Of a DNA stretch of 32,994 nt, positions 1 through 5,586 are shown piece by piece (position 1 is the first letter of the stretch; each line of letters opens with the position of its first letter). A program made the translations under genes and the position numbers. The notes under the pieces are model-generated. The model had not been told where the DNA came from. It ran no database searches and worked only from the letters and a program-made list of their open reading frames with translations. The stretch comes from a virus: the IMG/VR virus record IMGVR_UViG_3300030104_001840, positions 382 to 33,375 of that record. One strand, 5' to 3'.

Positions 1-83
1 CTAATTTTAGTTTCCTTAGCCAGTTTGCTGATATTGCCTTTAAATTTTCTTGTATATAGTTTAAATAGTTTTTCATAGTACCA
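1..83. repeat. terminal direct repeat, left copy (circular contig overlap)
   Basis: Bases 1-83 reappear as 32912-32994. The only difference is position 3 (a here, g at 32914). The repeat lies inside a coding frame, and joining the ends through it restores a single gene. This fits assembly overlap of a circular or circularly permuted molecule better than a true short terminal repeat. The mismatch falls in the third position of an Ile codon and is synonymous. Confidence 0.9.
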
Positions 84-434
84 GTAAAAATTGTCAATAA
101 TAGAATCAATCTTTTCTAAGAATTGTGTTTGTTCTTCTTCTTGTGTGTTGATTAATTCGTCTTTTAATGGAAGTGTTTCTTGTTCAGTTCTAAAAACATC
201 ATTACTTAAATTAATAAGTGTTACATATATATAATTGAATTGAACTTTGCCCTCCTTTACTATTAACGTTTTTTTTATTTTTTTTTCCTTTAATTTTTGA
301 TAAATTTTTAAATACATATCTTGAACTATATCTTCAGCAGTTATTGGCGCATACATTGGCAGTCTGTTTTCTACCATTAATAACCAAACAGAATGCTTTC
401 TATATAGCTTATCTAATATTTCTGAACTTGTCAT
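1..434 (-). CDS. sigma-70-like DNA-binding protein, N-terminal 144 codons (gene crosses the circle join)
   Basis: The ATG at 434 overlaps the stop of the nuclease gene (ATGA). The frame stays open to base 1 and continues in frame at 32994, ending at 32839, for 168 residues in all. Residues 31-50 (ITAEDIVQDMYLKIY...) look like sigma-70 region 2, where the EDxVQ motif is typical. The joined C-terminus (about 134-162) is a basic helix-turn-helix-like segment similar to region 4. Proteins of this type recur in Bacteroidota phages as small sigma-like regulators. It is the last gene of the early operon on this side and could direct transcription of the virion genes; that role is inference. It could instead be a general DNA-binding regulator without sigma activity. 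The 5' part shown here is intact. Confidence 0.65.
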   Translation of the reverse strand, partial: MTSSEILDKLYRKHSVWLLMVENRLPMYAPITAEDIVQDMYLKIYQKLKEKKIKKTLIVKEGKVQFNYIYVTLINLSNDVFRTEQETLPLKDELINTQEEEQTQFLEKIDSIIDNFYWYYEKLFKLYTRKFKGNISKLAKETKI

Positions 435-805
435 CTAACCAATACCAGTTTTGTTTTGTCAGGGTCTTCACCTTCAATCTGTCCTGAATAGAGTAGGGCT
501 TCGGTCAGTTTCCATTTAACTTTCCACAGGTCAGTAGCAAATCCTTTAACTTCAATTAATTCGTAAGTATCGTCTGTTAGGGTGGTTTTAAAATCTATGT
601 AGTAATTAGTAATTAATTTACCATTTACATAAAGGGGTAGTTTGTGTTGGGGTTTAATATGCTTTATTTCGCCAGCTAGTTTTCTTAATTCTAGTTGTTC
701 AGCGTAAGCAGCTTCTTTTTTAGAATGGTAGGAACGACCGCCAAAAGTTTGCCTTTTAGCACGGTACTTGTTTCCTCGATTTTGGTATTGTTTTGTGTAA
801 CGCAT
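431..805 (-). CDS. DUF1064-type phage nuclease (PD-(D/E)XK fold)
   Basis: This 124-residue protein has the DUF1064 pattern: a basic N-terminus (KYRAKR), an SKKEA helix with Glu31, a central IDF with Asp71, and an IEVKG motif with Glu85 and Lys87. Together these give the E...D...ExK metal-binding centre of PD-(D/E)XK enzymes. DUF1064 proteins are regarded as endonucleases or Holliday-junction-resolvase-like enzymes of phages, so a role in recombination or processing of replicating DNA is likely. I chose the ATG at 805; a GTG directly before it (808) would add one residue. The stop overlaps the start of the sigma-like gene (ATGA), which suggests coupled translation. The family call is fairly secure; the exact substrate is unknown. 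Confidence 0.75.
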   Translation of the reverse strand: MRYTKQYQNRGNKYRAKRQTFGGRSYHSKKEAAYAEQLELRKLAGEIKHIKPQHKLPLYVNGKLITNYYIDFKTTLTDDTYELIEVKGFATDLWKVKWKLTEALLYSGQIEGEDPDKTKLVLVR

Positions 806-820
806 CACTCATTGGTGATG
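803..820. promoter_or_regulatory. inverted repeat at the nuclease gene start
   Basis: CATCAC and GTGATG form perfect 6-bp arms around a 6-base spacer, and the repeat includes the start codon of the nuclease gene. A second pair, CGCAT (801) and ATGCG, encloses it more loosely. It could be an operator, or an RNA hairpin that masks the start. It lies in an 84-bp spacer, long for this operon. There is no direct proof of function. Confidence 0.3.
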
Positions 821-889
821 ACTAAGCAATGCGAATGTATATATTTTTTTATTTAATTTTTATATATCTTTTTTATATTTTATTAACAA

Positions 890-1144
890 TTAGTTGTTTC
901 TAAGTTGGTTTTGTTCTTTTTTTCTTTCTTCTTCAAATAAATCTTCAAGGTTAAATTGAAACATAGTTCCGTTTAAAACTACAGGTATTTCTTCATCTAA
1001 TTCCATTACATCTACATATCGTTTTCCATCTTCATCAAACTTAGTTACTGGAACTGTAATGTCTTTAGCTAATAGCCAAAGGAATTGAACTTTTTCTTCA
1101 GGTGTTGATTTATTGTAAAAATCATTAATTAGTTTAGTGTTCAT
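890..1144 (-). CDS. hypothetical acidic 84-residue protein
   Basis: I do not recognise this family. The protein is soluble and acidic in its second half (VMELDEEIPVV, LEDLFEEERKKEQ), with no membrane segment and no Cys pairs. Its ATG overlaps the stop of the small ribbon-helix-helix gene (ATGA), so the two are probably co-translated. Pairs of this shape can be toxin-antitoxin-like or regulator-partner units, but nothing in the sequence proves this here. It is followed by an AT-rich spacer of about 84 bases before the nuclease gene. Confidence 0.6.
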   Translation of the reverse strand: MNTKLINDFYNKSTPEEKVQFLWLLAKDITVPVTKFDEDGKRYVDVMELDEEIPVVLNGTMFQFNLEDLFEEERKKEQNQLRNN

Positions 1145-1272
1145 TTTTTTTGGTTTTTAATATGGTCAGTTAATAATTCCTCAAGATATGCTTTGAATGT
1201 CATTTTTTTTCTAATAGCTAGTATCTTTAACTCCATAGCTGTTTCTTCTGATATGTCAATTAATTTTTTCAT
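1141..1272 (-). CDS. small ribbon-helix-helix (Arc/CopG-like) DNA-binding protein
   Basis: This 43-residue protein starts at the ATG at 1272 behind the leader AAAAACA. The beginning MKKLIDIS is a short beta strand, followed by the helices EETAMELKILAIRKK and TFKAYLEELLTDHI. This is the strand-helix-helix layout of Arc/MetJ/CopG repressors, including the typical 'MTFKAYLEEL' start of helix 2. Such proteins dimerise and bind short operators. The stop overlaps the next start (ATGA at 1141-1144). The size, fold pattern and coupling make it a confident gene. It probably regulates early phage transcription or its own operon; the target is not visible. Confidence 0.7.
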   Translation of the reverse strand: MKKLIDISEETAMELKILAIRKKMTFKAYLEELLTDHIKNQKK

Positions 1273-1288
1273 TGTTTTTATTATTTAT

Positions 1289-1570
1289 TTAAATTATAGA
1301 AAATAAGACTAAAACTTTTCTGCCTCCGTCGTTCCATTGTTTTTGCAACTCTTTTTGAGCATCTTTAAAAGTTATTTTCCATTCGCTAACAATTTTAGCC
1401 CAATTTTTTCTTGTAATATTAATTTGAATTGTGCCGTTGCCACTTACCAAAAATTCTGTTGGAACAGATGTAAAATTCATTGCGTCAATATCTTCTTGTA
1501 AAGTTGAACCAACTTCCAAAAATGTTTGTGTTTCTTCATCCATAAATGATTGTATAAATATATTTTTCAT
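1289..1570 (-). CDS. hypothetical protein (93 aa)
   Basis: I do not recognise this family. The sequence is a mixed alpha/beta protein with an acidic N-terminal half and a short hydrophobic C-terminus (VLVLFSII). The start follows an A-rich leader (AAAACAAAAACAATG) shared almost exactly with the genes starting at 1824 and 6727. The start also overlaps the stop of the gene at 1567 (ATGA). It belongs to the early operon and is probably a small host-takeover or accessory protein; this is inference from position only. Confidence 0.6.
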   Translation of the reverse strand: MKNIFIQSFMDEETQTFLEVGSTLQEDIDAMNFTSVPTEFLVSGNGTIQINITRKNWAKIVSEWKITFKDAQKELQKQWNDGGRKVLVLFSII

Positions 1571-1824
1571 TGTTTTTGTTTTAGTGAGTTATTAATTAAA
1601 TCCTTGTTCAACTCCATCCATTTAAAAGCTTCTACTAACTCCCATTTAGTAGATGAAGTTCCAATCCAATCTCCATTTGAATCAAAAGCAATCCATTCTC
1701 CAGATTCTGTTGCTCCAGTTTCTTTTCCATTCTCTAACTGGCCTAAAAATTTATTAGTTTCTTTATTATAAACTTTATAAAATCCTCTATGAACTTTTTT
1801 TACTTTTACTTCTTGAACTGTCAT
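1567..1824 (-). CDS. hypothetical protein (85 aa), first gene behind an internal promoter
   Basis: I do not recognise this family. The protein is soluble, with beta-rich repeats around Gly and Trp (ESGEWIAFDSNGDWIGTSS) that suggest a small beta-barrel or sheet. It is the first gene downstream of the promoter at 1851-1882, leaving a leader of roughly 20 bases, and its start has the A-rich context AAAAACAAAAACAATG. The promoter would drive it together with the genes down to the circle join. Role unknown. Confidence 0.65.
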   Translation of the reverse strand: MTVQEVKVKKVHRGFYKVYNKETNKFLGQLENGKETGATESGEWIAFDSNGDWIGTSSTKWELVEAFKWMELNKDLINNSLKQKQ

Positions 1825-1850
1825 TGTTTTTGTTTTTCTTAATTACAATA

Positions 1851-1882
1851 CAAACATATAACAAAATATATTAATAACCAAA
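1851..1882 (-). promoter_or_regulatory. Bacteroidota-type promoter overlapped by a 20-bp palindrome
   Basis: On the minus strand a -33 TTTG (1882-1879) is followed by exactly 20 bases and then TATGTTTG (1858-1851), a full match to the Bacteroidota -7 consensus TAnnTTTG. Transcription should start near 1845, just before the gene starting at 1824. A second TAnnTTTG match, TATATTTG, lies at 1886-1879. A perfect 20-bp AT-only palindrome at 1880-1899 covers the -33 element and could be an operator, although AT-only palindromes arise easily by chance. Confidence 0.65.
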
Positions 1883-1908
1883 TATATTTAAATATATTTT
1901 AATATTTT

Positions 1909-2256
1909 TTACAGTTCCTCGATAGGAAGCAGTATTCCTTTACTTGAATTATTATCTCCACCACGTACATTTCTGGAAGAATAAAGGTATTTTCGACAAT
2001 TTATTTTCAATTGGTTTGTTTTAATTATCCTGATTTTAGAATCGCTTATATTAAACGCCCAGTAATCAGCTTGGCTTTTAGCTAACCCACTTGGTTTTCC
2101 TCTACTTTCATATTCGACAAATACATTGCCAGTTTCATTAGCTTGTAAATCTCTTTTGCATTCTACTGTAAATTTACCTTCAAATATATATGCAAGTTCT
2201 TTTTCAAATACTTGCCCTACTTCTAAATCATAACTAAAGTCGCTACAATATTTCAT
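1909..2256 (-). CDS. PD-(D/E)XK-type endonuclease-like protein
   Basis: This 115-residue protein shows a VECKRD motif (Glu32, Lys34), a following strand with NVFVEYESRGKPSGL (Glu48, Glu50), and the SQADYWAF segment. The arrangement matches small phage and prophage endonuclease-like proteins of the PD-(D/E)XK superfamily, in which the 'EYESRGKPSGI' block is highly characteristic. It would act on DNA, perhaps in recombination or packaging-related cleavage. Its start overlaps the stop of a 31-residue membrane peptide (ATGA). It is the last gene before the AT-rich promoter spacer. Family membership is likely; substrate is unknown. Confidence 0.65.
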   Translation of the reverse strand: MKYCSDFSYDLEVGQVFEKELAYIFEGKFTVECKRDLQANETGNVFVEYESRGKPSGLAKSQADYWAFNISDSKIRIIKTNQLKINCRKYLYSSRNVRGGDNNSSKGILLPIEEL

Positions 2257-2348
2257 TCTGTGATAATCAAAAACATTTTATAAATAAGCACCCCAAATAA
2301 TATTGCTACTAAATGGGATGCGATATAACAAACATATATTGTAATCAT
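2253..2348 (-). CDS. tiny membrane peptide (31 aa)
   Basis: The frame encodes one hydrophobic helix (YIASHLVAILFGVLIYKMFL) with short polar ends. The start ATG shares a base with the stop of the SSB-like gene (TAATG) and the stop overlaps the next start (ATGA). It is therefore joined on both sides as a translated unit would be. It is too short to assign to a family. It may insert in the inner membrane, with roles such as superinfection exclusion or modulation of host proteins, but this is a guess. The coupling is the main argument that the gene is real. Confidence 0.5.
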   Translation of the reverse strand: MITIYVCYIASHLVAILFGVLIYKMFLIITE

Positions 2349-2713
2349 TAAAATGGTAAATCAGATTGTTCAGCTCCTACAGGAACAAATCCTTTTTCTT
2401 TAGTTTCTTCTTGTGGCATTGGGTTTAATTCATTAATTCCCCAACAATCAACTTGAGTGTAATATTTATCATTCCATTCATTAGAATAAACATTAATCAT
2501 AAATTCATAGACATTGCCTTCAATTAATCTTCTAATAAAGTCAACATTGTCGCCAAAAAAACTTAAAGAAAGTTTATTGTTATAAGTTCTGTTTTGCTCT
2601 ATAATAACTTCCTGTTTAGTCCATTCATTACCTTTTTTGCTTTTTCCTGTTATTGGCTTGTTAATCTTTAACACTTGACCAGTCACTGTTGTTTTTTTAT
2701 TTGGTTTTATCAT
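2348..2713 (-). CDS. DUF3127-like single-stranded DNA-binding protein
   Basis: This 121-residue OB-fold-like protein has the DUF3127 layout: TVTGQVLKI, then KKGNEWTKQEVIIE, LSLSFFGDNVDFI, and YYTQVDCWGIN. The tail is unstructured and ends in SDLPF, resembling the acidic DDIPF tip of bacterial SSB that recruits partner proteins. It should coat single-stranded DNA during phage replication and recombination. It sits downstream of the replication genes in the same operon and is coupled to a downstream membrane peptide by TAATG. The call rests on domain pattern and tail; confidence is good. Confidence 0.75.
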   Translation of the reverse strand: MIKPNKKTTVTGQVLKINKPITGKSKKGNEWTKQEVIIEQNRTYNNKLSLSFFGDNVDFIRRLIEGNVYEFMINVYSNEWNDKYYTQVDCWGINELNPMPQEETKEKGFVPVGAEQSDLPF

Positions 2714-2727
2714 ATTTATTTATTTAA

Positions 2728-2883
2728 TTAAAATTTGTAGGCGATTCCTACAGCTACAAAAAACCCTCCTGTAGCAATAGCAATTGTATTAGGGTTGTTA
2801 TTAAACTTCTGCTTGTGCCATAGTATGTTAGTAGTTCCAGCAGTCATTAAACTAAGCCCACCTATAATTGCTAATCTTTTCAT
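2728..2883 (-). CDS. small two-helix membrane protein (51 aa)
   Basis: The protein starts MKRLAIIGG and carries two hydrophobic stretches: residues about 4-22, and 32-48 (TIAIATGGFFVAVGIAY). A polar loop with several Asn and Lys separates them. The ATG at 2883 overlaps the stop of the preceding gene (ATGA). I know no family for it. Two-helix peptides in early phage operons sometimes affect the host membrane or block superinfection, but nothing specific is visible. The next gene starts 15 bases downstream. Confidence 0.55.
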   Translation of the reverse strand: MKRLAIIGGLSLMTAGTTNILWHKQKFNNNPNTIAIATGGFFVAVGIAYKF

Positions 2884-3104
2884 ATTGTTTTGGTTTTAAC
2901 TATTTCTCCGTCTATTGATAATGTGAAAAAGGTATTTCCGTTTTCGTCTTTACATTTTCTTGTTACTATTTCTGCAAAGTGGTGCGAGTTGTTTGCACTT
3001 GTTCCAACGTATATATCTTGCTTATTACGATTTCTAGCTCCATAGCTTTTTGAGGATTTATAAATACAAGCTTGTACATCAATCCATATTGGGTAACTTC
3101 TCAT
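2880..3104 (-). CDS. hypothetical protein (74 aa)
   Basis: I do not recognise this family. The N-terminal half is basic (SKSYGARNRNKQD), followed by beta strands (HHFAEIVTRKC, TFFTLSIDGEIV). This would suit a small single-domain nucleic-acid or protein-binding fold. It starts at an ATG that overlaps the stop of the DUF6633-like gene (ATGA) and ends overlapping the next start. It is part of the replication operon; function unknown. Confidence 0.6.
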   Translation of the reverse strand: MRSYPIWIDVQACIYKSSKSYGARNRNKQDIYVGTSANNSHHFAEIVTRKCKDENGNTFFTLSIDGEIVKTKTI

Positions 3105-3586
3105 TGTTTGTGTTTTAGGTGTTGTTGCATTGAATATTCTGCTGCTATTGCAGTACGCTCGTTTAAATAGTTTCTAAAGAACCCTAATATTTTTGGGGGG
3201 TTTAGTGATTCATATAATTCACCATATTGACCAGAAAGAATTTTTCTAAATAATAAAGTGAGGTCAGAAATTTTAAGGTTAAAAAATTCATCTACTATTA
3301 ACTGAGCCGAAAAAGTAATTTGACTTTCTGTCATTGGTCTTCTAAGGTTTAGTAATTCGTTTAATTCTATTAACCATATTTTTATATAACCTTTTGTAAA
3401 ACTGTCGCCTAAGTCTCTTTTTATTTTAGCTATTGAATCATCTTTAGATTGAAAGACTTCATCATAGTTTTTAATATTAGAACTAGCTATTAGTTTCGCT
3501 GGTTTGTAATTCGTTAAGTAGAATTGCTTCCTTGAACTTATCTGTATATCTTGTTTGGTTTTGGGTATTGTCATACTTGTTTCCAT
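3101..3586 (-). CDS. DUF6633-like replication-module protein
   Basis: This 161-residue, mostly helical protein has a central block (FNLKISDLTLLFRKILSGQYGELY) and a C-terminus (FFRNYLNERTAIAAEYS). These resemble the DUF6633-type proteins that sit beside replication initiators in Bacteroidota phages. By position it may load a host helicase or support initiation; no ATPase motif is present, so this is inference. Unusually, its first 34 codons (3483-3586) overlap the 3' end of the DUF1376 gene in another frame. The ATG at 3586 has the A-rich context (AATAACAATG); a second ATG four codons later (3574) is possible. Either start leaves a large overlap. Confidence 0.55.
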   Translation of the reverse strand: METSMTIPKTKQDIQISSRKQFYLTNYKPAKLIASSNIKNYDEVFQSKDDSIAKIKRDLGDSFTKGYIKIWLIELNELLNLRRPMTESQITFSAQLIVDEFFNLKISDLTLLFRKILSGQYGELYESLNPPKILGFFRNYLNERTAIAAEYSMQQHLKHKQ

Positions 3587-4232
3587 TGTTATTTAGTTTA
3601 TTGGTGTAACATTTTAAATTGGGTATTGTATTTCTAAGGGTTGTTTTCCAGATTTTAATTGGCTTGTTAAAACCATTTTTCCATCCGTTGTCTTTCCAAG
3701 CATCATACTTTGATGTGATTTCAAACTTGGCTTTGTCGTCAAATAATAAATCTAGTTTTGAAAATACTATTGAAGCGTATTGTAAAAATTCTGAAATTTC
3801 TGGAATTTTACTTTTTACTTTTTTATTTACATCTTCATTTATATTTACATCTTCATTTACATTTACATTTACTAAAGGCATTGCCGTGGCATTGCCACTT
3901 TGTATGCCACTTTTATGCGATGGCATACTTTTTTGTTTATCCCATCTTTTTTTAGCATTCTCACTTTGTCGTTTAGAATGTTTAGCTCGTTTTTCTTTTT
4001 CTGTTTTTAATCTTTCGTTGTAATACCCATTTTCACTTTTAATGAACTTATCTAATACATCTGTGCTTATATTTCCATTAAATGTTAAGTGAATTAACTT
4101 TTCACTAATAGCACCTTTTTGATGTTGTAAACATAACAGGGTTATATACTGACCCCTTTCTTCCATAGTTAAGTCAGTGATGCCAGTTAAAAAATCCTTT
4201 GGGTAAAATAAAAATGCTGGGTCTTTAGCCAT
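3483..4232 (-). CDS. DUF1376-type replication initiation protein
   Basis: This protein has 249 residues. The N-terminus (AFLFYPKDFLTGITDLTMEERGQYITLLCLQ) is the DUF1376 winged-helix-like domain found in phage and prophage replication proteins of the lambda-O type. A basic KEKRAKHSKRQSENAKKRW segment follows, then an Asn/Val/Asp-rich linker (about residues 121-137, VNVNVNED...) and a C-terminal domain (about 140-249). In lambda-like phages the corresponding gene contains the replication origin; here an 18-bp tandem repeat codes the linker and could do the same. Its ATG overlaps the preceding stop by eight bases and its end overlaps the next gene by 104 bases. Confidence 0.7.
   Translation of the reverse strand: MAKDPAFLFYPKDFLTGITDLTMEERGQYITLLCLQHQKGAISEKLIHLTFNGNISTDVLDKFIKSENGYYNERLKTEKEKRAKHSKRQSENAKKRWDKQKSMPSHKSGIQSGNATAMPLVNVNVNEDVNINEDVNKKVKSKIPEISEFLQYASIVFSKLDLLFDDKAKFEITSKYDAWKDNGWKNGFNKPIKIWKTTLRNTIPNLKCYTNKLNNNGNKYDNTQNQTRYTDKFKEAILLNELQTSETNS
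3817..3872. repeat. 18-bp tandem repeat inside the replication gene (possible iterons)
   Basis: On the minus strand, GTAAATGTAAATGAAGAT and GTAAATATAAATGAAGAT follow each other, with degenerate GTAAAT units on both sides. They encode the linker VNVNED VNINED VNKKVK. Position between the N- and C-terminal domains of an initiator gene is where the lambda origin lies within gene O. The repeat may instead be only a low-complexity linker, which is common in such proteins. Confidence 0.45.
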
Positions 4233-4677
4233 TGTGTTCTCTCATTAAAAAATTAATAACATTCTGCAATTTGTCATCTGTGAAATTGCTACATATAGAA
4301 TTGATTTGTTCTCTTGCAGTTTCAGCATAGGTTTCTTCTATTGTGTTGCTGTCGTGTAAACGACCTTTACAGGCCTTTGCTATTTCCTGAAACAGTTGGT
4401 CGTGCTTATAAAAAGAATCATATTTCTTCATTGCATTATCTACAGACAATGAATGTTCTTTTCCAGTAAAACCACCACCAAGTGCAATTTCCTGTTTGTT
4501 AAAGCCTGTATATAAATAAGATAGTTTGCAATAGATTTTATAAACAAAACTATTTCTGTAATATTTTGAAACATTGAACTCAAAATCAATGACATATTTA
4601 ACAGTTCTGTAAACTTCTAACAAAGAAATTTTTTTCTTTTTAAGTTCTTTTTTTGGTTTAGTTAATACAGTATTCAT
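4225..4677 (-). CDS. DnaA domain-IV-like replication protein
   Basis: This 150-residue protein starts with a Lys-rich tail. It then carries a helical region whose centre reads IYCKLSYLYTGFNKQEIA, followed by GGGFTGKEHSLSV (about 68-79) and a long helix. The order 'helix, EIA.xxGG, KxHSxxV' resembles DnaA domain IV, the DnaA-box-binding part that carries the DHTTV signature. There is no AAA+ domain. A stand-alone domain of this kind next to a DUF1376 protein suggests origin recognition or interference with host DnaA boxes. The similarity is by pattern only. It could be a phage-specific protein with a convergent motif. Confidence 0.5.
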   Translation of the reverse strand: MNTVLTKPKKELKKKKISLLEVYRTVKYVIDFEFNVSKYYRNSFVYKIYCKLSYLYTGFNKQEIALGGGFTGKEHSLSVDNAMKKYDSFYKHDQLFQEIAKACKGRLHDSNTIEETYAETAREQINSICSNFTDDKLQNVINFLMREHNG

Positions 4678-4728
4678 AATTTAAAATTTAGGGGAGCATT
4701 AGTGCTTAGTCATCTGCTCCCGTTTAGT

Positions 4729-5304
4729 TCATACTTTTTTTATTATAACTGAATCCTTCCTTTGTTTAATGGTGGGTATTTCAACTACTTCGCCATCACT
4801 TAAAACCATACCGCCATCAATAACAGTCGTTGAACCTTTTTCAATTCCAGTTACTGCGTGTTTAAGTTTTTCTTTGATGTCTTTAAGTTCTTGTTCTTTT
4901 TCTGTGTATTCTTTAACATTGGAAAAGTCATAATACTTTCCACCATTTCTTTTTTGAATTTTAAAACCATTGTAATCAAACTCAGAATTGTTAGGAGCAT
5001 ATTGTTCACACTCTGCCAATACTTGTTCGTTGATTTGTTTTTCAGCTTTTTCTAATAGTTTTCTAAGGTGTTGAAAATTGGCTTTAACATTTAGCGCATC
5101 TTGATTACCTTCTGCCACTTCATTAGTAATATTATCAATAAACTGTTCTAAGTTTTTCGATTCACTAACAGTTTGAATTGATTTTTTAACTATCCATTCT
5201 GTTGGTATTCCTGAATCTAATTCATCTTGATAATTGTCAAATTGATTTTCTCTCCAATTTTCAAAATGACCATCTTTTAAGTCTCCAAATTTTATACTTC
5301 TCAT
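4729..5304 (-). CDS. hypothetical coiled-coil protein of the recombination/replication module
   Basis: This 191-residue, highly charged protein has predicted coiled-coil stretches (NFQHLRKLLEKAEKQINEQV and EKEQELKDIKEKLKHA). Between them is a small beta segment (FDYNGFKIQKRNGGKYYDFS). I do not recognise a named family, although similar proteins occur beside single-strand-annealing or replication genes in Bacteroidota phages. Its ATG overlaps the stop of the gene before (ATGA). It could be a structural partner of the recombination proteins next to it. It has no enzyme motifs. Function is unassigned. Confidence 0.6.
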   Translation of the reverse strand: MRSIKFGDLKDGHFENWRENQFDNYQDELDSGIPTEWIVKKSIQTVSESKNLEQFIDNITNEVAEGNQDALNVKANFQHLRKLLEKAEKQINEQVLAECEQYAPNNSEFDYNGFKIQKRNGGKYYDFSNVKEYTEKEQELKDIKEKLKHAVTGIEKGSTTVIDGGMVLSDGEVVEIPTIKQRKDSVIIKKV

Positions 5305-5582
5305 TGGTTTAGTTTTTTATAGGTTTCTAATAATGCTTTAGATGCTTCTAATAACCTTTCTAGACAGTTGTTATAATCCCAATTATTTAATTTTTCAGTT
5401 TCTGGTAAATGCGTTTCTAAAACTGTTCTTTTTTGTGAATAATATTTTAAATCGTAGATAGCATTTTCAAACTTTTGCTTTCTTGATTTTTGAATTATTT
5501 CTTTAGCTTGTTCGTATTCCTTTTTTTCGCCATCAGTCATAAATGGTTCTGGAATATCTAAGGTGTTTGTGTCTTTTTTCAT
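5301..5582 (-). CDS. hypothetical helical protein (93 aa)
   Basis: I do not recognise this family. The protein is almost all alpha-helical and charged, with a region EQAKEIIQKSRKQKFENAIY and a C-terminal helix LLEASKALLETYKKL. I chose the ATG at 5582 because it has the AAAACAATG start context seen throughout this operon and lies five bases after the previous stop. A longer frame from 5636 would run back into the previous gene. It is coupled to the coiled-coil gene downstream by ATGA. It is probably a small accessory factor. Confidence 0.55.
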   Translation of the reverse strand: MKKDTNTLDIPEPFMTDGEKKEYEQAKEIIQKSRKQKFENAIYDLKYYSQKRTVLETHLPETEKLNNWDYNNCLERLLEASKALLETYKKLNQ

Positions 5583-5586
5583 TGTT

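Noticed and set aside
1-83. True short direct terminal repeats of a linear phage
   Set aside because: The repeat cuts a reading frame that becomes whole only when the ends are joined, and a cos or DTR end inside a regulator gene is unlikely.
3619-4023. 134-codon plus-strand frame, hydrophobic and Phe-rich
   Set aside because: It is antisense to the DUF1376 gene. The Phe and Leu content comes from reading Lys/Glu/Asn-rich coding sequence backwards, and there is no start context or neighbour on that strand.
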